In this document: piece by piece, positions 1-9,062 of the stretch
Layout of the letters: each line of letters opens with the position of its first letter
Numbering within the stretch: the stretch's first letter is position 1
NCBI RefSeq assembly: GCF_047920995.1
Contig: NZ_JBLRWZ010000014.1
Span: 1-59,972, forward strand
Direction of reading: 5' to 3'
DNA length: 59,972 nucleotides
Source: Aliidiomarina sp047920995
Lineage (GTDB): Bacteria; Pseudomonadota; Gammaproteobacteria; Enterobacterales; Alteromonadaceae
The notes under the pieces: generated by a model
Seen by the model: only the letters and a program-made list of their open reading frames with translations
The model's database searches: none
What the model was told of the DNA's origin: nothing
Translations under genes and position numbers: made by a program

Positions 1-1423
1 CAGCCGAAACTTGCAAATCTTGCTCGTTTAAACGGCCACTCAATTGCGCAATTGTTACATTTAATTCCGGCTGCTCATGCCAACGCCCTGCGCTGTGAAT
101 GGTAGCGTTGAGCATGCCTTGGTAATCAGCGGCAAGAGCAGTATTGGCAAGAATGCGATCAAGCTCAAAGTTCTCAACTACTAACTGCAGATCCCAAGTA
201 AACTCCTCTTCCCAGGCTGCATCACCGGTTAATTTTAACGTTGTGGCAAATGATTCAGCCGAGAGATTAAGTTGTTCAACGGCGCTTGGTGTGCCTAAAA
301 GTGAAAGGCGTATTTCCCCATCAAGATAATCTTGATAGCGCATTACACCATCCATATTAAAATCAATCTGCGTGGCACTAATATTTTCGGCTGGCAGAAC
401 AGTTGCAGCGCCTGATAAATCTATCATTAGGCCGATATCATCAGCTCGCGCGAATAGGGTATCGAGGCTGAATTCATCCCCTTTGTAAGCAGCTTCTGAA
501 CGAATTACGAAATTGCCATGCTCTTGATGCCGCCCTTCTACGCGGAAATCACCCTCAACGCTATGCAAGGTACCTTGCCCCTGCAGGCTTGCATTTACCC
601 AATCGATACCCGTAATCAACTCAGGATTGCTTTGCAGCACACGAATTAAACCTTCCCAACGTAAATGCTCAGTAGTAGCTTCGAATACGGTTACATTGAT
701 ATCGGCATTGGCAATACCACTTACCTGTTGGTGTAACTGTAATTGCTCAATGTTGCCTTGGAGCTGCCCAGTAACCGTGGTAAAGCCGAAATTTGGTAGT
801 TCAAAACGCACCAGAGTGTTTAACTGCAATGGGTAATTTCCGTTAGGCGTAATGGTACCGTGTAGCTGTGCGTGAAGCTCTGGAGTAGTAACGCTAAAGG
901 CATACAAATGCAGAGTGTCGCCGCGGTTACGCGCGCGTAATTGCGCCCGCTCAACAATAGTGGCGTTATCGCCCTGCACAAACTGTAAATTGGTAAGTTG
1001 GCTTTGGTCTAAACGAAACTCGAAAGGTAAATGAATATTGGGTAATGCAGTAGGAAAAACAGGTCCAGGCTCTGCCGAACCTTCACTTTCTGGCATGTGT
1101 ATTACTACGCCATGCACTTCAAGTGCGCGAATATGTAGTTGTTTACGAAGCAATTGCCATGGCCGCCATCGTAAGCTGATTTCTTCTACGGCAACATAAA
1201 GCTCTTCATTCTCATACTGCAAACCCTGCATATCGAAATCACGTAAGAAAGCGCCTTGCATGCTCTCGTAATGGATTTTGCCAGGAATAAACGGGTTCAC
1301 CGCCGCTAGCGTAACTGTTGTGCCAAATTGTGTAGTTAACAATACAGTAAGCGTAGTTGCCACAATCAGTAGCAACGCGAGCAAGCTATATATAGTGCGT
1401 TTTACCCAGCGCCAGAACATCAT
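1..1423 (-). CDS. tamB: Translocation and assembly module subunit TamB (partial, 3' part outside window)
   Basis: The reading frame is open from an ATG at 1423 down to the window edge, giving the first 474 codons of a much longer protein (TamB is usually 1200-1500 residues). The N-terminus has one hydrophobic anchor (about residues 9-30), then a segment ending in the motif SLRWRPWQLL, typical of TamB just after its inner-membrane anchor. The rest is the beta-rich repeat region thought to form a periplasm-spanning groove. With TamA, TamB helps insert outer-membrane proteins and move phospholipids. The start overlaps the tamA stop (ATGA), so the two are translationally coupled. A second ATG follows directly, so the start is uncertain by one codon. 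The TamB C-terminal domain cannot be seen here. Confidence 0.9.
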   Translation of the reverse strand, partial: MMFWRWVKRTIYSLLALLLIVATTLTVLLTTQFGTTVTLAAVNPFIPGKIHYESMQGAFLRDFDMQGLQYENEELYVAVEEISLRWRPWQLLRKQLHIRALEVHGVVIHMPESEGSAEPGPVFPTALPNIHLPFEFRLDQSQLTNLQFVQGDNATIVERAQLRARNRGDTLHLYAFSVTTPELHAQLHGTITPNGNYPLQLNTLVRFELPNFGFTTVTGQLQGNIEQLQLHQQVSGIANADINVTVFEATTEHLRWEGLIRVLQSNPELITGIDWVNASLQGQGTLHSVEGDFRVEGRHQEHGNFVIRSEAAYKGDEFSLDTLFARADDIGLMIDLSGAATVLPAENISATQIDFNMDGVMRYQDYLDGEIRLSLLGTPSAVEQLNLSAESFATTLKLTGDAAWEEEFTWDLQLVVENFELDRILANTALAADYQGMLNATIHSAGRWHEQPELNVTIAQLSGRLNEQDLQVSA

Positions 1424-3240
1424 AAATCAGGCCCTATGGTTAGATGCAAGCGGATCTTATCACCGGGCCGAGAAAACGCATGCGCTAAATCAATACGAAC
1501 TGGCCCGATGGGGCTTTGCCAGCGAACACCAAAGCCTGCGCCTGTTTTCATGGGCTCACTAATATCATCAAAGGCATTCCCAGAATCGATAAAGGCGGCA
1601 ATACGCCAGTTCGCGCGGAATTCATAGTCTACTTCTGCGCTTCCCACCAGTAAATGCCGCGCACCTTTTATGGCATCTAAATCATCGCGTGGGCCGATTG
1701 AGCGATAAGCGTAGCCGCGTACGCTGTTATCACCACCCGTATAGAATCGCAGTGACGTAGGCACTTTATCGAAATCGCCACTGATTGAAGTACCAACTTC
1801 TGCGCGTGAGAGAATGCGCCAGCGATCGGCTAAGCGGTATACAAATTTGCCTTCTAATGTTGCTTGGCCGAAATCTGTATCGGAGAACAGTGCATCAGAA
1901 GCACCGCGCACGGAAAGCGCTAAGCGAAAGCCATCATTTACATTAAAGCGGTTCTCGGTATGCACTCGGCTCCACTGTGCGCTTGGCAATAAGAACTCAC
2001 TATCTCGGCGCTCGCCTTCTAAGCGATCACGCTCAGTAAGCCAATCAAGCGCTAAAATGCGCTGGGTTCGAGTAAGCTGCGTTTGCCAGGTAACACCCAC
2101 AGAAAGCCTTTCCGAACGGGTATTGCCGGTGTCTTCATCGGTCCATAAGGTACGTATTGCATATTGATCTGTTTGTGGCCTTTGGCCAGGAATAATATAG
2201 CTACCACCCACACTCGAAAGTATTTCTGATATTTGTACTTGCGAGTTAAAGCGATGGCCACGGGTATTTACCCAGCGCCGATTTAAATCAAAACGCAGGC
2301 GCGGCCCAGTATCTGTGCCGTAGCCGATACCGGTTTGGTAGTGAGTACGCAGAATCGGTTCATACTCTATTTCTACGGGTACACGAAACTCATCATCGGC
2401 TTCACGCCATAATGGCTGTACTTCAACTCGGCTAAAATAATCACTATCGGAGAGGCCTAATTGCAGCATGAGCAGTTCGTTGCTACTTACATAATCGCCT
2501 TCTTTAAAACCGATAAACCGCAGCATCACATCTCGATCAAGATGGTTATCGGTGATGCGGATTTCGCCAAACCGGTAGCGTGGGCCACTATCTAATTCAA
2601 GAACTACATGCGCTTCGTAAGCGTTTAAATCGATACGCAGCTCTTGTTTAACAAAGCGCGATTGATAATAGCCGCGTTCGGCGGCTAGTGTGCGCAAGCG
2701 CGATTTAGCATTCTCATAATCCGCATGTTGCAGGCGAGCGCCTCTGCGCACTGCTAAGCGTTGAATCAGGTTATTGAATGCTTGGTCTTGTTCACCTTCA
2801 CCAACAATTGTAATCGAAACTGAGGCGATATTGATTGGCGTACCGGGAGTGATTTGATAATGCGCTTGCCATACGCCATCTATCAGTTCTAATGAGCTTT
2901 CTACTTGCACCTGGTAAAAACCATAGGGGCTAAGCGCATTACGAATATCGCGAAAGGCCATATCGTGAAGATATCTAAGCCGGCTAGTGCCTGGCGCGTT
3001 TTGTTGGTGATAGGTGTAAATTTGTAAGCGATTGCGCACGTTTGTTGCGGCTCGGCCACTAACGCCCTCAATTCGAACATTCACAGTTGCAGAGCTTGTT
3101 TGCTGCGCCTTTGCTTCGGGTAATATAAATGCAGTAATAAGCAGGCATGTAAACGCCATCAGCCATATTGCAGTGGCATTGCGCGGGGCTACGGCAACGG
3201 TTTTAAGCTGGTAGTTACTACATAACCAACTAAACAGCAT
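1420..3240 (-). CDS. tamA: Outer membrane protein assembly factor TamA (Omp85 family)
   Basis: 606 residues with an N-terminal export signal (hydrophobic stretch about 24-42, ending AKAQ). Three POTRA-like segments occupy about residues 50-290, and the rest is a 16-strand Omp85 beta-barrel. The late motif RFYTGGDNSVRGY is the Omp85 VRGF/Y-type lid-loop signature, and the C-terminus is a typical barrel strand (GPVRIDLAHAF). TamA sits in the outer membrane and works with TamB, whose gene overlaps its stop codon. An AAGGAT ribosome site lies about 10 bases before the first ATG; an internal Met28 would also leave a usable signal peptide. It follows hemY by 8 bases, so it may be read as part of the hem transcript, an uncommon neighbour for tamAB. 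Confidence 0.93.
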   Translation of the reverse strand: MLFSWLCSNYQLKTVAVAPRNATAIWLMAFTCLLITAFILPEAKAQQTSSATVNVRIEGVSGRAATNVRNRLQIYTYHQQNAPGTSRLRYLHDMAFRDIRNALSPYGFYQVQVESSLELIDGVWQAHYQITPGTPINIASVSITIVGEGEQDQAFNNLIQRLAVRRGARLQHADYENAKSRLRTLAAERGYYQSRFVKQELRIDLNAYEAHVVLELDSGPRYRFGEIRITDNHLDRDVMLRFIGFKEGDYVSSNELLMLQLGLSDSDYFSRVEVQPLWREADDEFRVPVEIEYEPILRTHYQTGIGYGTDTGPRLRFDLNRRWVNTRGHRFNSQVQISEILSSVGGSYIIPGQRPQTDQYAIRTLWTDEDTGNTRSERLSVGVTWQTQLTRTQRILALDWLTERDRLEGERRDSEFLLPSAQWSRVHTENRFNVNDGFRLALSVRGASDALFSDTDFGQATLEGKFVYRLADRWRILSRAEVGTSISGDFDKVPTSLRFYTGGDNSVRGYAYRSIGPRDDLDAIKGARHLLVGSAEVDYEFRANWRIAAFIDSGNAFDDISEPMKTGAGFGVRWQSPIGPVRIDLAHAFSRPGDKIRLHLTIGPDL

Positions 3241-3248
3241 AGCCTATT

Positions 3249-4415
3249 CTATCCTTGCCGTAAGATAACGGCTTGGCGAAATGCATTGAGCGCACCGTCT
3301 CGTTGATTATTCGCGAGTAACGCATCACCTAAAACACGATATGCTAGAAAATCAGGTTTAATGCTAATGGCTTTCTGTGCGGCGCGCTCTGCGAGCCCCG
3401 CATCGCCTTCTTGAATCGCAATAATCGCAAGTAACAATAGCCAATTTGGATGCTGAGGGTGAGCCTTTACTTGTAACTCAATCTCGTTGCGAAGCTCTGC
3501 TGTTTCTCGCCAACTGCGAGCATCATATGGGAGTAAATCGCTAGCGGTAAGCGCTTGGTAATGTAAGCCACGCGCCGCTACTTTGGCTGCCACCGCGCCG
3601 TAGCCACGTTCGGTTAATACATCTAAGTAACCAAGGCGTATTGACGTATTGCGGCGTTGCTTCTTCGGCAGAGCCGACCAAGCCTCAAGCAGTTTTTCGC
3701 GATCGGCACCAAGTGCATTAAAGTGGCTGCGGTAGCAGGCCCGGGTGTATTCGGCTAAACGAGCGCGAGGCAAAGCTTGCTCATCATTTAATGCTGGCAG
3801 TAATTCGCGTAATGATTGTAAATGTTTGTGCCGGAACATCGCCGCTGCGGCTGCTCGTAGTACACTCATGTTACGAGGATATTCCTGCAACAGATGCTGG
3901 GCGATACGCAGCGCTTCTCCCGAATCGTTGCTGTATTCAAGCTTGGTTAACTGCACGGCAAGTGTGGCCCCATCTTGCTGGGTAGCGAGAGTAATTAAAC
4001 GCTGCTGCTCAGCCGCATTACCTAATGCTTGATGTGCTGAGGCGGCGATTAGGTAGCACTGGGTAGGCCGAATGTGGTGGCGGGCCGCCTTTTCTGCTAG
4101 GTGCGCAGTAGCCGCGTAATTTTTTGCTAACCACTCTGTAAATGCGCGCTCAAGCAGCTCTTCTGCTTGCCGGTGTTTACGGTTGCGTAGCCATTGCAAA
4201 GTAACGGAGTGGCCGCGAAATAGTTTTTGTAGTGCCAGCTTTATGAGCCAAATTACAAACAGTGCAATGAATAAAATCACCGTGGCCACTACCAAGCTCA
4301 TTTCAATCGAGTAGTTTCCCACGAGCAAAATAAGGGTGCCGGAATCTCCAGACCACATTGGACCTATAATCAGCCCTGCAGCAATAATAAGAAGAATAAC
4401 AAATGCTTTTAGCAC
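3249..4415 (-). CDS. hemY: HemY-type inner-membrane TPR protein of the haem operon
   Basis: 388 residues. Two N-terminal transmembrane helices (about 2-19 and 41-63) are followed by a charged linker and a long all-helical region with TPR-like repeats, ending in a clear TPR (PDFLAYRVLGDALLANNQ). This is the layout of gammaproteobacterial HemY, third gene of hemC-hemD-hemX-hemY operons. It is not the oxygen-dependent protoporphyrinogen oxidase that shares the name in Gram-positives. Its exact role is unsettled; it is probably an inner-membrane scaffold tied to haem synthesis. It starts 5 bases after the hemDX stop, so co-transcription is very likely. Confidence 0.88.
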   Translation of the reverse strand: MLKAFVILLIIAAGLIIGPMWSGDSGTLILLVGNYSIEMSLVVATVILFIALFVIWLIKLALQKLFRGHSVTLQWLRNRKHRQAEELLERAFTEWLAKNYAATAHLAEKAARHHIRPTQCYLIAASAHQALGNAAEQQRLITLATQQDGATLAVQLTKLEYSNDSGEALRIAQHLLQEYPRNMSVLRAAAAAMFRHKHLQSLRELLPALNDEQALPRARLAEYTRACYRSHFNALGADREKLLEAWSALPKKQRRNTSIRLGYLDVLTERGYGAVAAKVAARGLHYQALTASDLLPYDARSWRETAELRNEIELQVKAHPQHPNWLLLLAIIAIQEGDAGLAERAAQKAISIKPDFLAYRVLGDALLANNQRDGALNAFRQAVILRQG

Positions 4416-4420
4416 GCAGC

Positions 4421-6448
4421 TTACTCCCCTTGGCTATTGTTGCGAATGTCATCAATGCGATCACGCAGCATGGCGCGAGAAAGTAAACTGGTGGGGTAAT
4501 CAGGCTCTACGGATAACGCTTGTAACGCATCAAGTTCGGCAATCATTTGCACCACATCACGATGTTCGGTGGCAAAGAAACGCTCTAGCATGTCGATAAT
4601 ATCGCGTAGGGTATTACGATAGTATTCGCCATGGTGGTTTAAGGCAGCTTGTTGGGCAATTTGCAGTTGCAGTTCAACACGGCTCATTAATAATGCCTGC
4701 TGATCATGGTTAAGGCGCATGGGCACGCCATCATGGCGCTGCACTTTAATTAAATCTTCACTGAATGATTCCCAGGCACTAGCGAGGTTCGCACGCCAAT
4801 TCTTGATGCTGGTATCGAGCTCCTCAGCTTCCGGGGTGCTGGTACCGCGAAAATCGGCAGCGAATGGCAAGGTTCTAACTTGTGGTTGCATTCGCAGCAG
4901 GCGCAACGCGATGGCCTGAGTGTTGATTTCAGGCAACTCTGCAATCATCTCCAAATCAGAATTAATTTGTCGAATGATTTGCTGATACTCCGTGGGGTTC
5001 TGTTCGGTGAGTAAATCACGCGCCTGCTCTAAAAGGTTCATGGCGCTAGCGCGATTATAATCGAAGCTGAGCCGATGAACGGCAGCACTCACGAAATCGA
5101 ATGCTTCCAACAAGTGCCAATGCGAACTTTGGCGCACATCGGTAGTACGCACCTGCTCACTAAGGCGAGTAAGCTGTCTGGAGTTCTGGTCGGTAGCTAC
5201 TTGTAAGGAAGCAATAGCATCTTCGCGCAATGCATCTATCCGCTCTAAACCACGCTCTCTGGCTTGGCGTTCGCGGGCAAACTGATTATCCATTTCCCGC
5301 TGTATGCTCTCACGCATGTTGGTAAGTTCTTGCTGTAATTGCTCAGGTTGAAATATCGGCTGATCGTTTTGCGCTTGCGCTAATCGGTCTTGCACTGCGG
5401 TTAGTTGGATAGCCGTATCAGCGGCAATTTTTTCTTGCTGTTGCCATAACCAATAGCCGCCAACCGATAACACCACTGCACACAGAAAAATAATCACGAG
5501 CATGAACTTTGCAAACCAACCAAGGCCTGTTTTCGGTTCCCGCCGAGCAGTTTTGCTATTCTTTTGTTTGGTGGCTTCCTTTTTGCCAGGCGCCGGTGAT
5601 TTGCTCGCAGCGCTCGTATCTACGTTAGGTTGCTGTTCGTTTTCTTCTGTGTGCTTCTGTTCACTCATGAACTGCGATTCCCTAATTAACTGAAAACAAT
5701 GGGTAAGTGCTGCTGGCGTTGCATTTTCAGCACGATGAATACGCGCATTAGCAACCCCGAATTCTTGTAATTTATCGGCTACTCGGCCGTTTGGTACTAC
5801 CCAAACTTGCTGCAATGCCCATTGTTGAGCTTGCTCGGAAAGATTGCTGTAGAACAGCTGCAACTGCTCTACGCTTGATACCATAATACATTGGACGTTT
5901 TCTTGCCATTCAGGTTCCGCTGCGGGCAAACTTTCTATGCTTGGCTGGCGCTCATATACTTCTGCTACGGTTACTGTTGCGCCGCGTTTGTGTAAGGTAT
6001 TTGGCAATAATTCGCGGCCATTTTTACCGGTAATAATCAGCCAATTCTGTTGGCTAACCTCGGCGAACTCGCTTAGCGCTAATAATGCCTCACTGGTATA
6101 TTGGCTGGCCGGATAGGTTACCGGCTGCTGGCACAATGGTTTCAGTGTTTCGGCGGTACCCTCACCAACGGCATAATAATTGCTTTTCGGCCAGCTGAGT
6201 TGCCCGGTATCGTTGGCCTGATTAAACTTACTAATCTGCTTTGCAAAAATGCGCGCGGCATTCGGGCTAATTACAATAACGCCGTGCCAATCCCCTTCGC
6301 ACCAATGTTGCAGCACTTCATCTGCAATGGGTACAGGCTGAATGGTTACCACCGCATGCTGATACACCGGGTAGCCCAAATCGCGCAGCGCTAACTCCAG
6401 CGGATCGCTGTGTTGGTTTGGGCGAATGAGCAAAACTCCCGGGCGCAT
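4421..6448 (-). CDS. hemD: Fused uroporphyrinogen-III synthase HemD / membrane protein HemX
   Basis: One uninterrupted frame of 675 codons. Residues 1-260 are a HemD domain (uroporphyrinogen-III synthase, which closes and inverts the fourth ring of the tetrapyrrole), with the usual HemD segments SPNAARIFA and YAVGEGTAETL. Residues 261 onward begin with an internal Met (DNA 5666-5668) and match HemX: an acidic and lysine-rich linker, one transmembrane helix (about 318-340), a coiled coil (about 345-430) and a helical periplasmic domain. HemX is usually separate (cysG domains aside) and lacks a known enzyme activity. Similar HemD/HemX fusions are known in some gammaproteobacteria. HemX could also be made separately from the internal Met. 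The 9-base gap after hemC fits an operon. Confidence 0.9.
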   Translation of the reverse strand: MRPGVLLIRPNQHSDPLELALRDLGYPVYQHAVVTIQPVPIADEVLQHWCEGDWHGVIVISPNAARIFAKQISKFNQANDTGQLSWPKSNYYAVGEGTAETLKPLCQQPVTYPASQYTSEALLALSEFAEVSQQNWLIITGKNGRELLPNTLHKRGATVTVAEVYERQPSIESLPAAEPEWQENVQCIMVSSVEQLQLFYSNLSEQAQQWALQQVWVVPNGRVADKLQEFGVANARIHRAENATPAALTHCFQLIRESQFMSEQKHTEENEQQPNVDTSAASKSPAPGKKEATKQKNSKTARREPKTGLGWFAKFMLVIIFLCAVVLSVGGYWLWQQQEKIAADTAIQLTAVQDRLAQAQNDQPIFQPEQLQQELTNMRESIQREMDNQFARERQARERGLERIDALREDAIASLQVATDQNSRQLTRLSEQVRTTDVRQSSHWHLLEAFDFVSAAVHRLSFDYNRASAMNLLEQARDLLTEQNPTEYQQIIRQINSDLEMIAELPEINTQAIALRLLRMQPQVRTLPFAADFRGTSTPEAEELDTSIKNWRANLASAWESFSEDLIKVQRHDGVPMRLNHDQQALLMSRVELQLQIAQQAALNHHGEYYRNTLRDIIDMLERFFATEHRDVVQMIAELDALQALSVEPDYPTSLLSRAMLRDRIDDIRNNSQGE

Positions 6449-6457
6449 GAATAATCC

Positions 6458-7399
6458 TTAATCGTTTGAGGCAGCATATACAGCCGCCAATATTTCACCA
6501 GCACCAGCAGCAAGTAATTTATCCGCCAGTTCGCGGCCTAATGTTTCGGCTTGCGCTACCGGGCCTTGGATGCTGTTGCGAATTACTTGCGAACCATCGG
6601 TAGCGCCAACTAAGCCACGCAGGATAAGTTGTTCACCTTGTAGTTCAGCATAGGCCCCAATGGGTACTTGGCAGCCGCCATCTAAGCGCCGGTTCATAGC
6701 GCGCTCAGCCAATACGCAAGCGCGAGTATCGAAATCTTCTAAAGGAGCGAGTAGTGCTTTTACCCGAGCATCATCACTACGGCACTCAATGCCAAGTGCG
6801 CCTTGGCCGTTTGCGGGCAGTGAATCTTCAGGGCTTAAACAACTGGTGATACGATCGTGAAGCTCTAAACGTTTTAAACCCGAGGCAGCTAGAATAATGG
6901 CATCAAACTGCCCCTCATCCAGCTTGCGCAGGCGAGTTTGCACATTGCCGCGTAAATCTTTGATGATTAGCTGTGGAAATCGCTCGCTCACTTGGCAACG
7001 GCGGCGTAAGCTGCATGTGCCTACAACAGCGCCCGGTGGCATTTCTGCGAGGGTTGAGTACGTATTAGAAACGAACGCATCACGTGGGTCTTCACGAGTG
7101 CAAATGGTGGCAAGTTCTAACCCATCCGGAAACTCAACCGGAACATCTTTCATTGAATGCACAGCGATATCGGCGCGGCCTTCGATCATGGCAACTTCAA
7201 GTTCTTTTACAAATAATCCTTTGCCACCAATTTTCGCTAAGGGCGTATCAAGAATTACATCACCGCGCGTGCTCATGGGCAGCAGATCAACTTGCAAGTC
7301 AGGATGCAGGGCTTCTAAACGCGCTTTAATATGCTCCGCTTGCCAGAGTGCAAGTGCACTTTTACGAGTTGCGATGGTAAGTGTTTGCGTGTTGCTCAT
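6458..7399 (-). CDS. hemC: Hydroxymethylbilane synthase (porphobilinogen deaminase)
   Basis: 313 residues from the chosen start. HemC joins four porphobilinogen units into hydroxymethylbilane in the cytoplasm, the substrate of HemD encoded next. Landmarks: N-terminal TIATRKSALALWQA, the basic LRRRCQ segment (about 131-136), and the dipyrromethane cofactor cysteine in DGGCQVPIGAY (Cys243). The frame can be extended 20 codons upstream, but the ATG at 7399 gives the family N-terminus and has GGAAC before it. First gene of the hemC-hemDX-hemY run. It diverges from lptM across about 150 bases that must hold both promoters. Confidence 0.96.
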   Translation of the reverse strand: MSNTQTLTIATRKSALALWQAEHIKARLEALHPDLQVDLLPMSTRGDVILDTPLAKIGGKGLFVKELEVAMIEGRADIAVHSMKDVPVEFPDGLELATICTREDPRDAFVSNTYSTLAEMPPGAVVGTCSLRRRCQVSERFPQLIIKDLRGNVQTRLRKLDEGQFDAIILAASGLKRLELHDRITSCLSPEDSLPANGQGALGIECRSDDARVKALLAPLEDFDTRACVLAERAMNRRLDGGCQVPIGAYAELQGEQLILRGLVGATDGSQVIRNSIQGPVAQAETLGRELADKLLAAGAGEILAAVYAASND

Positions 7400-7547
7400 G
7401 TAATAGTTCCGTGTTTTGCGCTGCAACGATGCGAATGCCGCTGCAGTGAGGTTATGCATTTACCACACTTGCGGGTGACAAAATGGCACGTGAATGCGAT
7501 TATAAGGCTCTTTATTCTAAACTTTAAGGTTAAGTGTAACGCTACTT

Positions 7548-7796
7548 ATGACAAAACGCACGAGAACCCAGTGGCAATGGCCATTCATTAAGGTGAGTTT
7601 GTTGTGCTTGGCTATCGGAATGGTAGTGGGTTGTGGCCAAAAAGGGCCCCTGTATTTGCCAGAGCCCGAGCCAGAAACAACGCAAACTAAGCCAGTAGAT
7701 AGCGAGCAAGCTACGCATGAGCGAGCGCGTTTAGAACAAAGCCTTTTAAATCACCAGCAACTTCAATTAGTACAGGAAGAACATGCCAAACGCTAA
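7548..7796 (+). CDS. lptM: LptD-maturation lipoprotein LptM (YifL)
   Basis: 82 residues with a lipoprotein signal: hydrophobic core 13-27 and lipobox VVGC with the lipidated Cys29, followed by GQKGPLYLPEP. The C-GxKGPLYLP motif is the mark of LptM (formerly YifL), a small outer-membrane lipoprotein that helps correct disulfide formation and assembly of the LPS translocon LptD. The remainder is Pro/Glu-rich, then helical and probably disordered. The position directly before lysA/dapF matches LptM in other gammaproteobacteria. Its last 14 bases overlap the lysA start, so translation is coupled. Confidence 0.9.
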   Translation: MTKRTRTQWQWPFIKVSLLCLAIGMVVGCGQKGPLYLPEPEPETTQTKPVDSEQATHERARLEQSLLNHQQLQLVQEEHAKR

Positions 7797-9060
7797 GCCC
7801 CAGCAACCGTTTTTTCACAGCAGTAATAACGTGCTGTATGTGGAGCAAATCGCCCTTGCCAATATCGCCGAGCGATTTGGTACACCGTGCTACGTGTATT
7901 CACGTGCGGTGATTACTGAGAACTGGCGTGCTTTTAGTGAACAATTACCAGCGCCGCATAAAGTGTGTTATGCAGTAAAAGCGAATAGCAACTTAGCGGT
8001 ATTGCAGGTGTTGGCCGATTTGGGTGCCGGTTTTGATGTGGTTTCTGGTGGTGAAATAGCCCGCGTAATGCGAGCGGGCGGTAAGGCTGCTGATATTGTA
8101 TTCTCGGGGGTGGCGAAATCTGATGCAGAAATTCGTTATGCGCTGGAACTTGGTATTGGCCAATTTAATGTGGAATCGGATGCCGAGCTGGAACGTATCA
8201 GTGCCATTGCTACCGCAATGCAACACACGGCGCGCATTTCATTTCGGGTAAACCCAGATGTAGATGCGAAAACCCATCCCTATATCGCCACTGGCTTGGA
8301 AGACAACAAATTTGGCATACCCATGCAAGAAGCACTTGCTACTTATCAGCGGGCTGCCACGCTGCCGGGTATCAAAATCGTGGGTGCAGATTGCCATATC
8401 GGCTCGCAGCTTACCGAGATTGAACCCTTCCTAGCAGCCCTTGAGCGTATGCTGGCGCTGGTAGATAGCCTTACCGAAGTGGGCATTCACTTACAGCATA
8501 TTGATATGGGGGGCGGTTTGGGTGTTACTTACACAGATGAAGAGCCGCCTCAGGTAGCAAGTTATATTCAAGCCATGCTGAAACGGATAGCCGATTATCC
8601 GCATCTTTCCCTGTATTTAGAACCAGGCCGAGCTATTGTTGCTAATGCAGGTGTATTACTTACAAAAGTGGAATACTTAAAGTTTAACGGCCATAAACAT
8701 TTTATTATAGTTGATGCGGGCATGAATGATTTATTGCGCCCTTCGTTGTACCAAGCCCATCACGATATTGTGAACGTGGCTGCATCAAATGCGCCAGAAG
8801 TACATGGTGATGTGGTTGGCCCGGTATGTGAAACGGGTGATTTTCTTGGCCAAAATAGAACGATGCGAGTGGCTGCCGGAGATTTACTAGCAGTTAAAAG
8901 CGCGGGAGCCTATGGTTTCACTATGAGCTCTAATTATAATACTCGCCCTCGGCCGCCCGAAATAATGGTTGCCGGTGATCAAGCGTTCTTGATTCGGGCG
9001 CGGGAAACGCTTGAAGATGTGTGGCGTGGTGAAAGTTTGATACCCGCTTCTGAAGGATAA
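7783..9060 (+). CDS. lysA: Diaminopimelate decarboxylase
   Basis: 425 residues, fold-type III PLP enzyme making lysine from meso-diaminopimelate. The PLP lysine is Lys66 in CYAVKANSN. Other marks are DCHIGSQ, the glycine-rich phosphate site DMGGGLG, and the late catalytic VCETGD motif. AGGAAGAAC just before the ATG at 7783 is a good ribosome site, although it lies inside lptM. The gene is followed after 2 bases by dapF, which makes its substrate, so the last two steps of lysine synthesis are coupled. Confidence 0.97.
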   Translation: MPNAKPQQPFFHSSNNVLYVEQIALANIAERFGTPCYVYSRAVITENWRAFSEQLPAPHKVCYAVKANSNLAVLQVLADLGAGFDVVSGGEIARVMRAGGKAADIVFSGVAKSDAEIRYALELGIGQFNVESDAELERISAIATAMQHTARISFRVNPDVDAKTHPYIATGLEDNKFGIPMQEALATYQRAATLPGIKIVGADCHIGSQLTEIEPFLAALERMLALVDSLTEVGIHLQHIDMGGGLGVTYTDEEPPQVASYIQAMLKRIADYPHLSLYLEPGRAIVANAGVLLTKVEYLKFNGHKHFIIVDAGMNDLLRPSLYQAHHDIVNVAASNAPEVHGDVVGPVCETGDFLGQNRTMRVAAGDLLAVKSAGAYGFTMSSNYNTRPRPPEIMVAGDQAFLIRARETLEDVWRGESLIPASEG

Positions 9061-9062
9061 AC

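Noticed and set aside
6897..7403. 168-codon frame opposite hemC
   Set aside because: Antisense shadow of a conserved enzyme gene.
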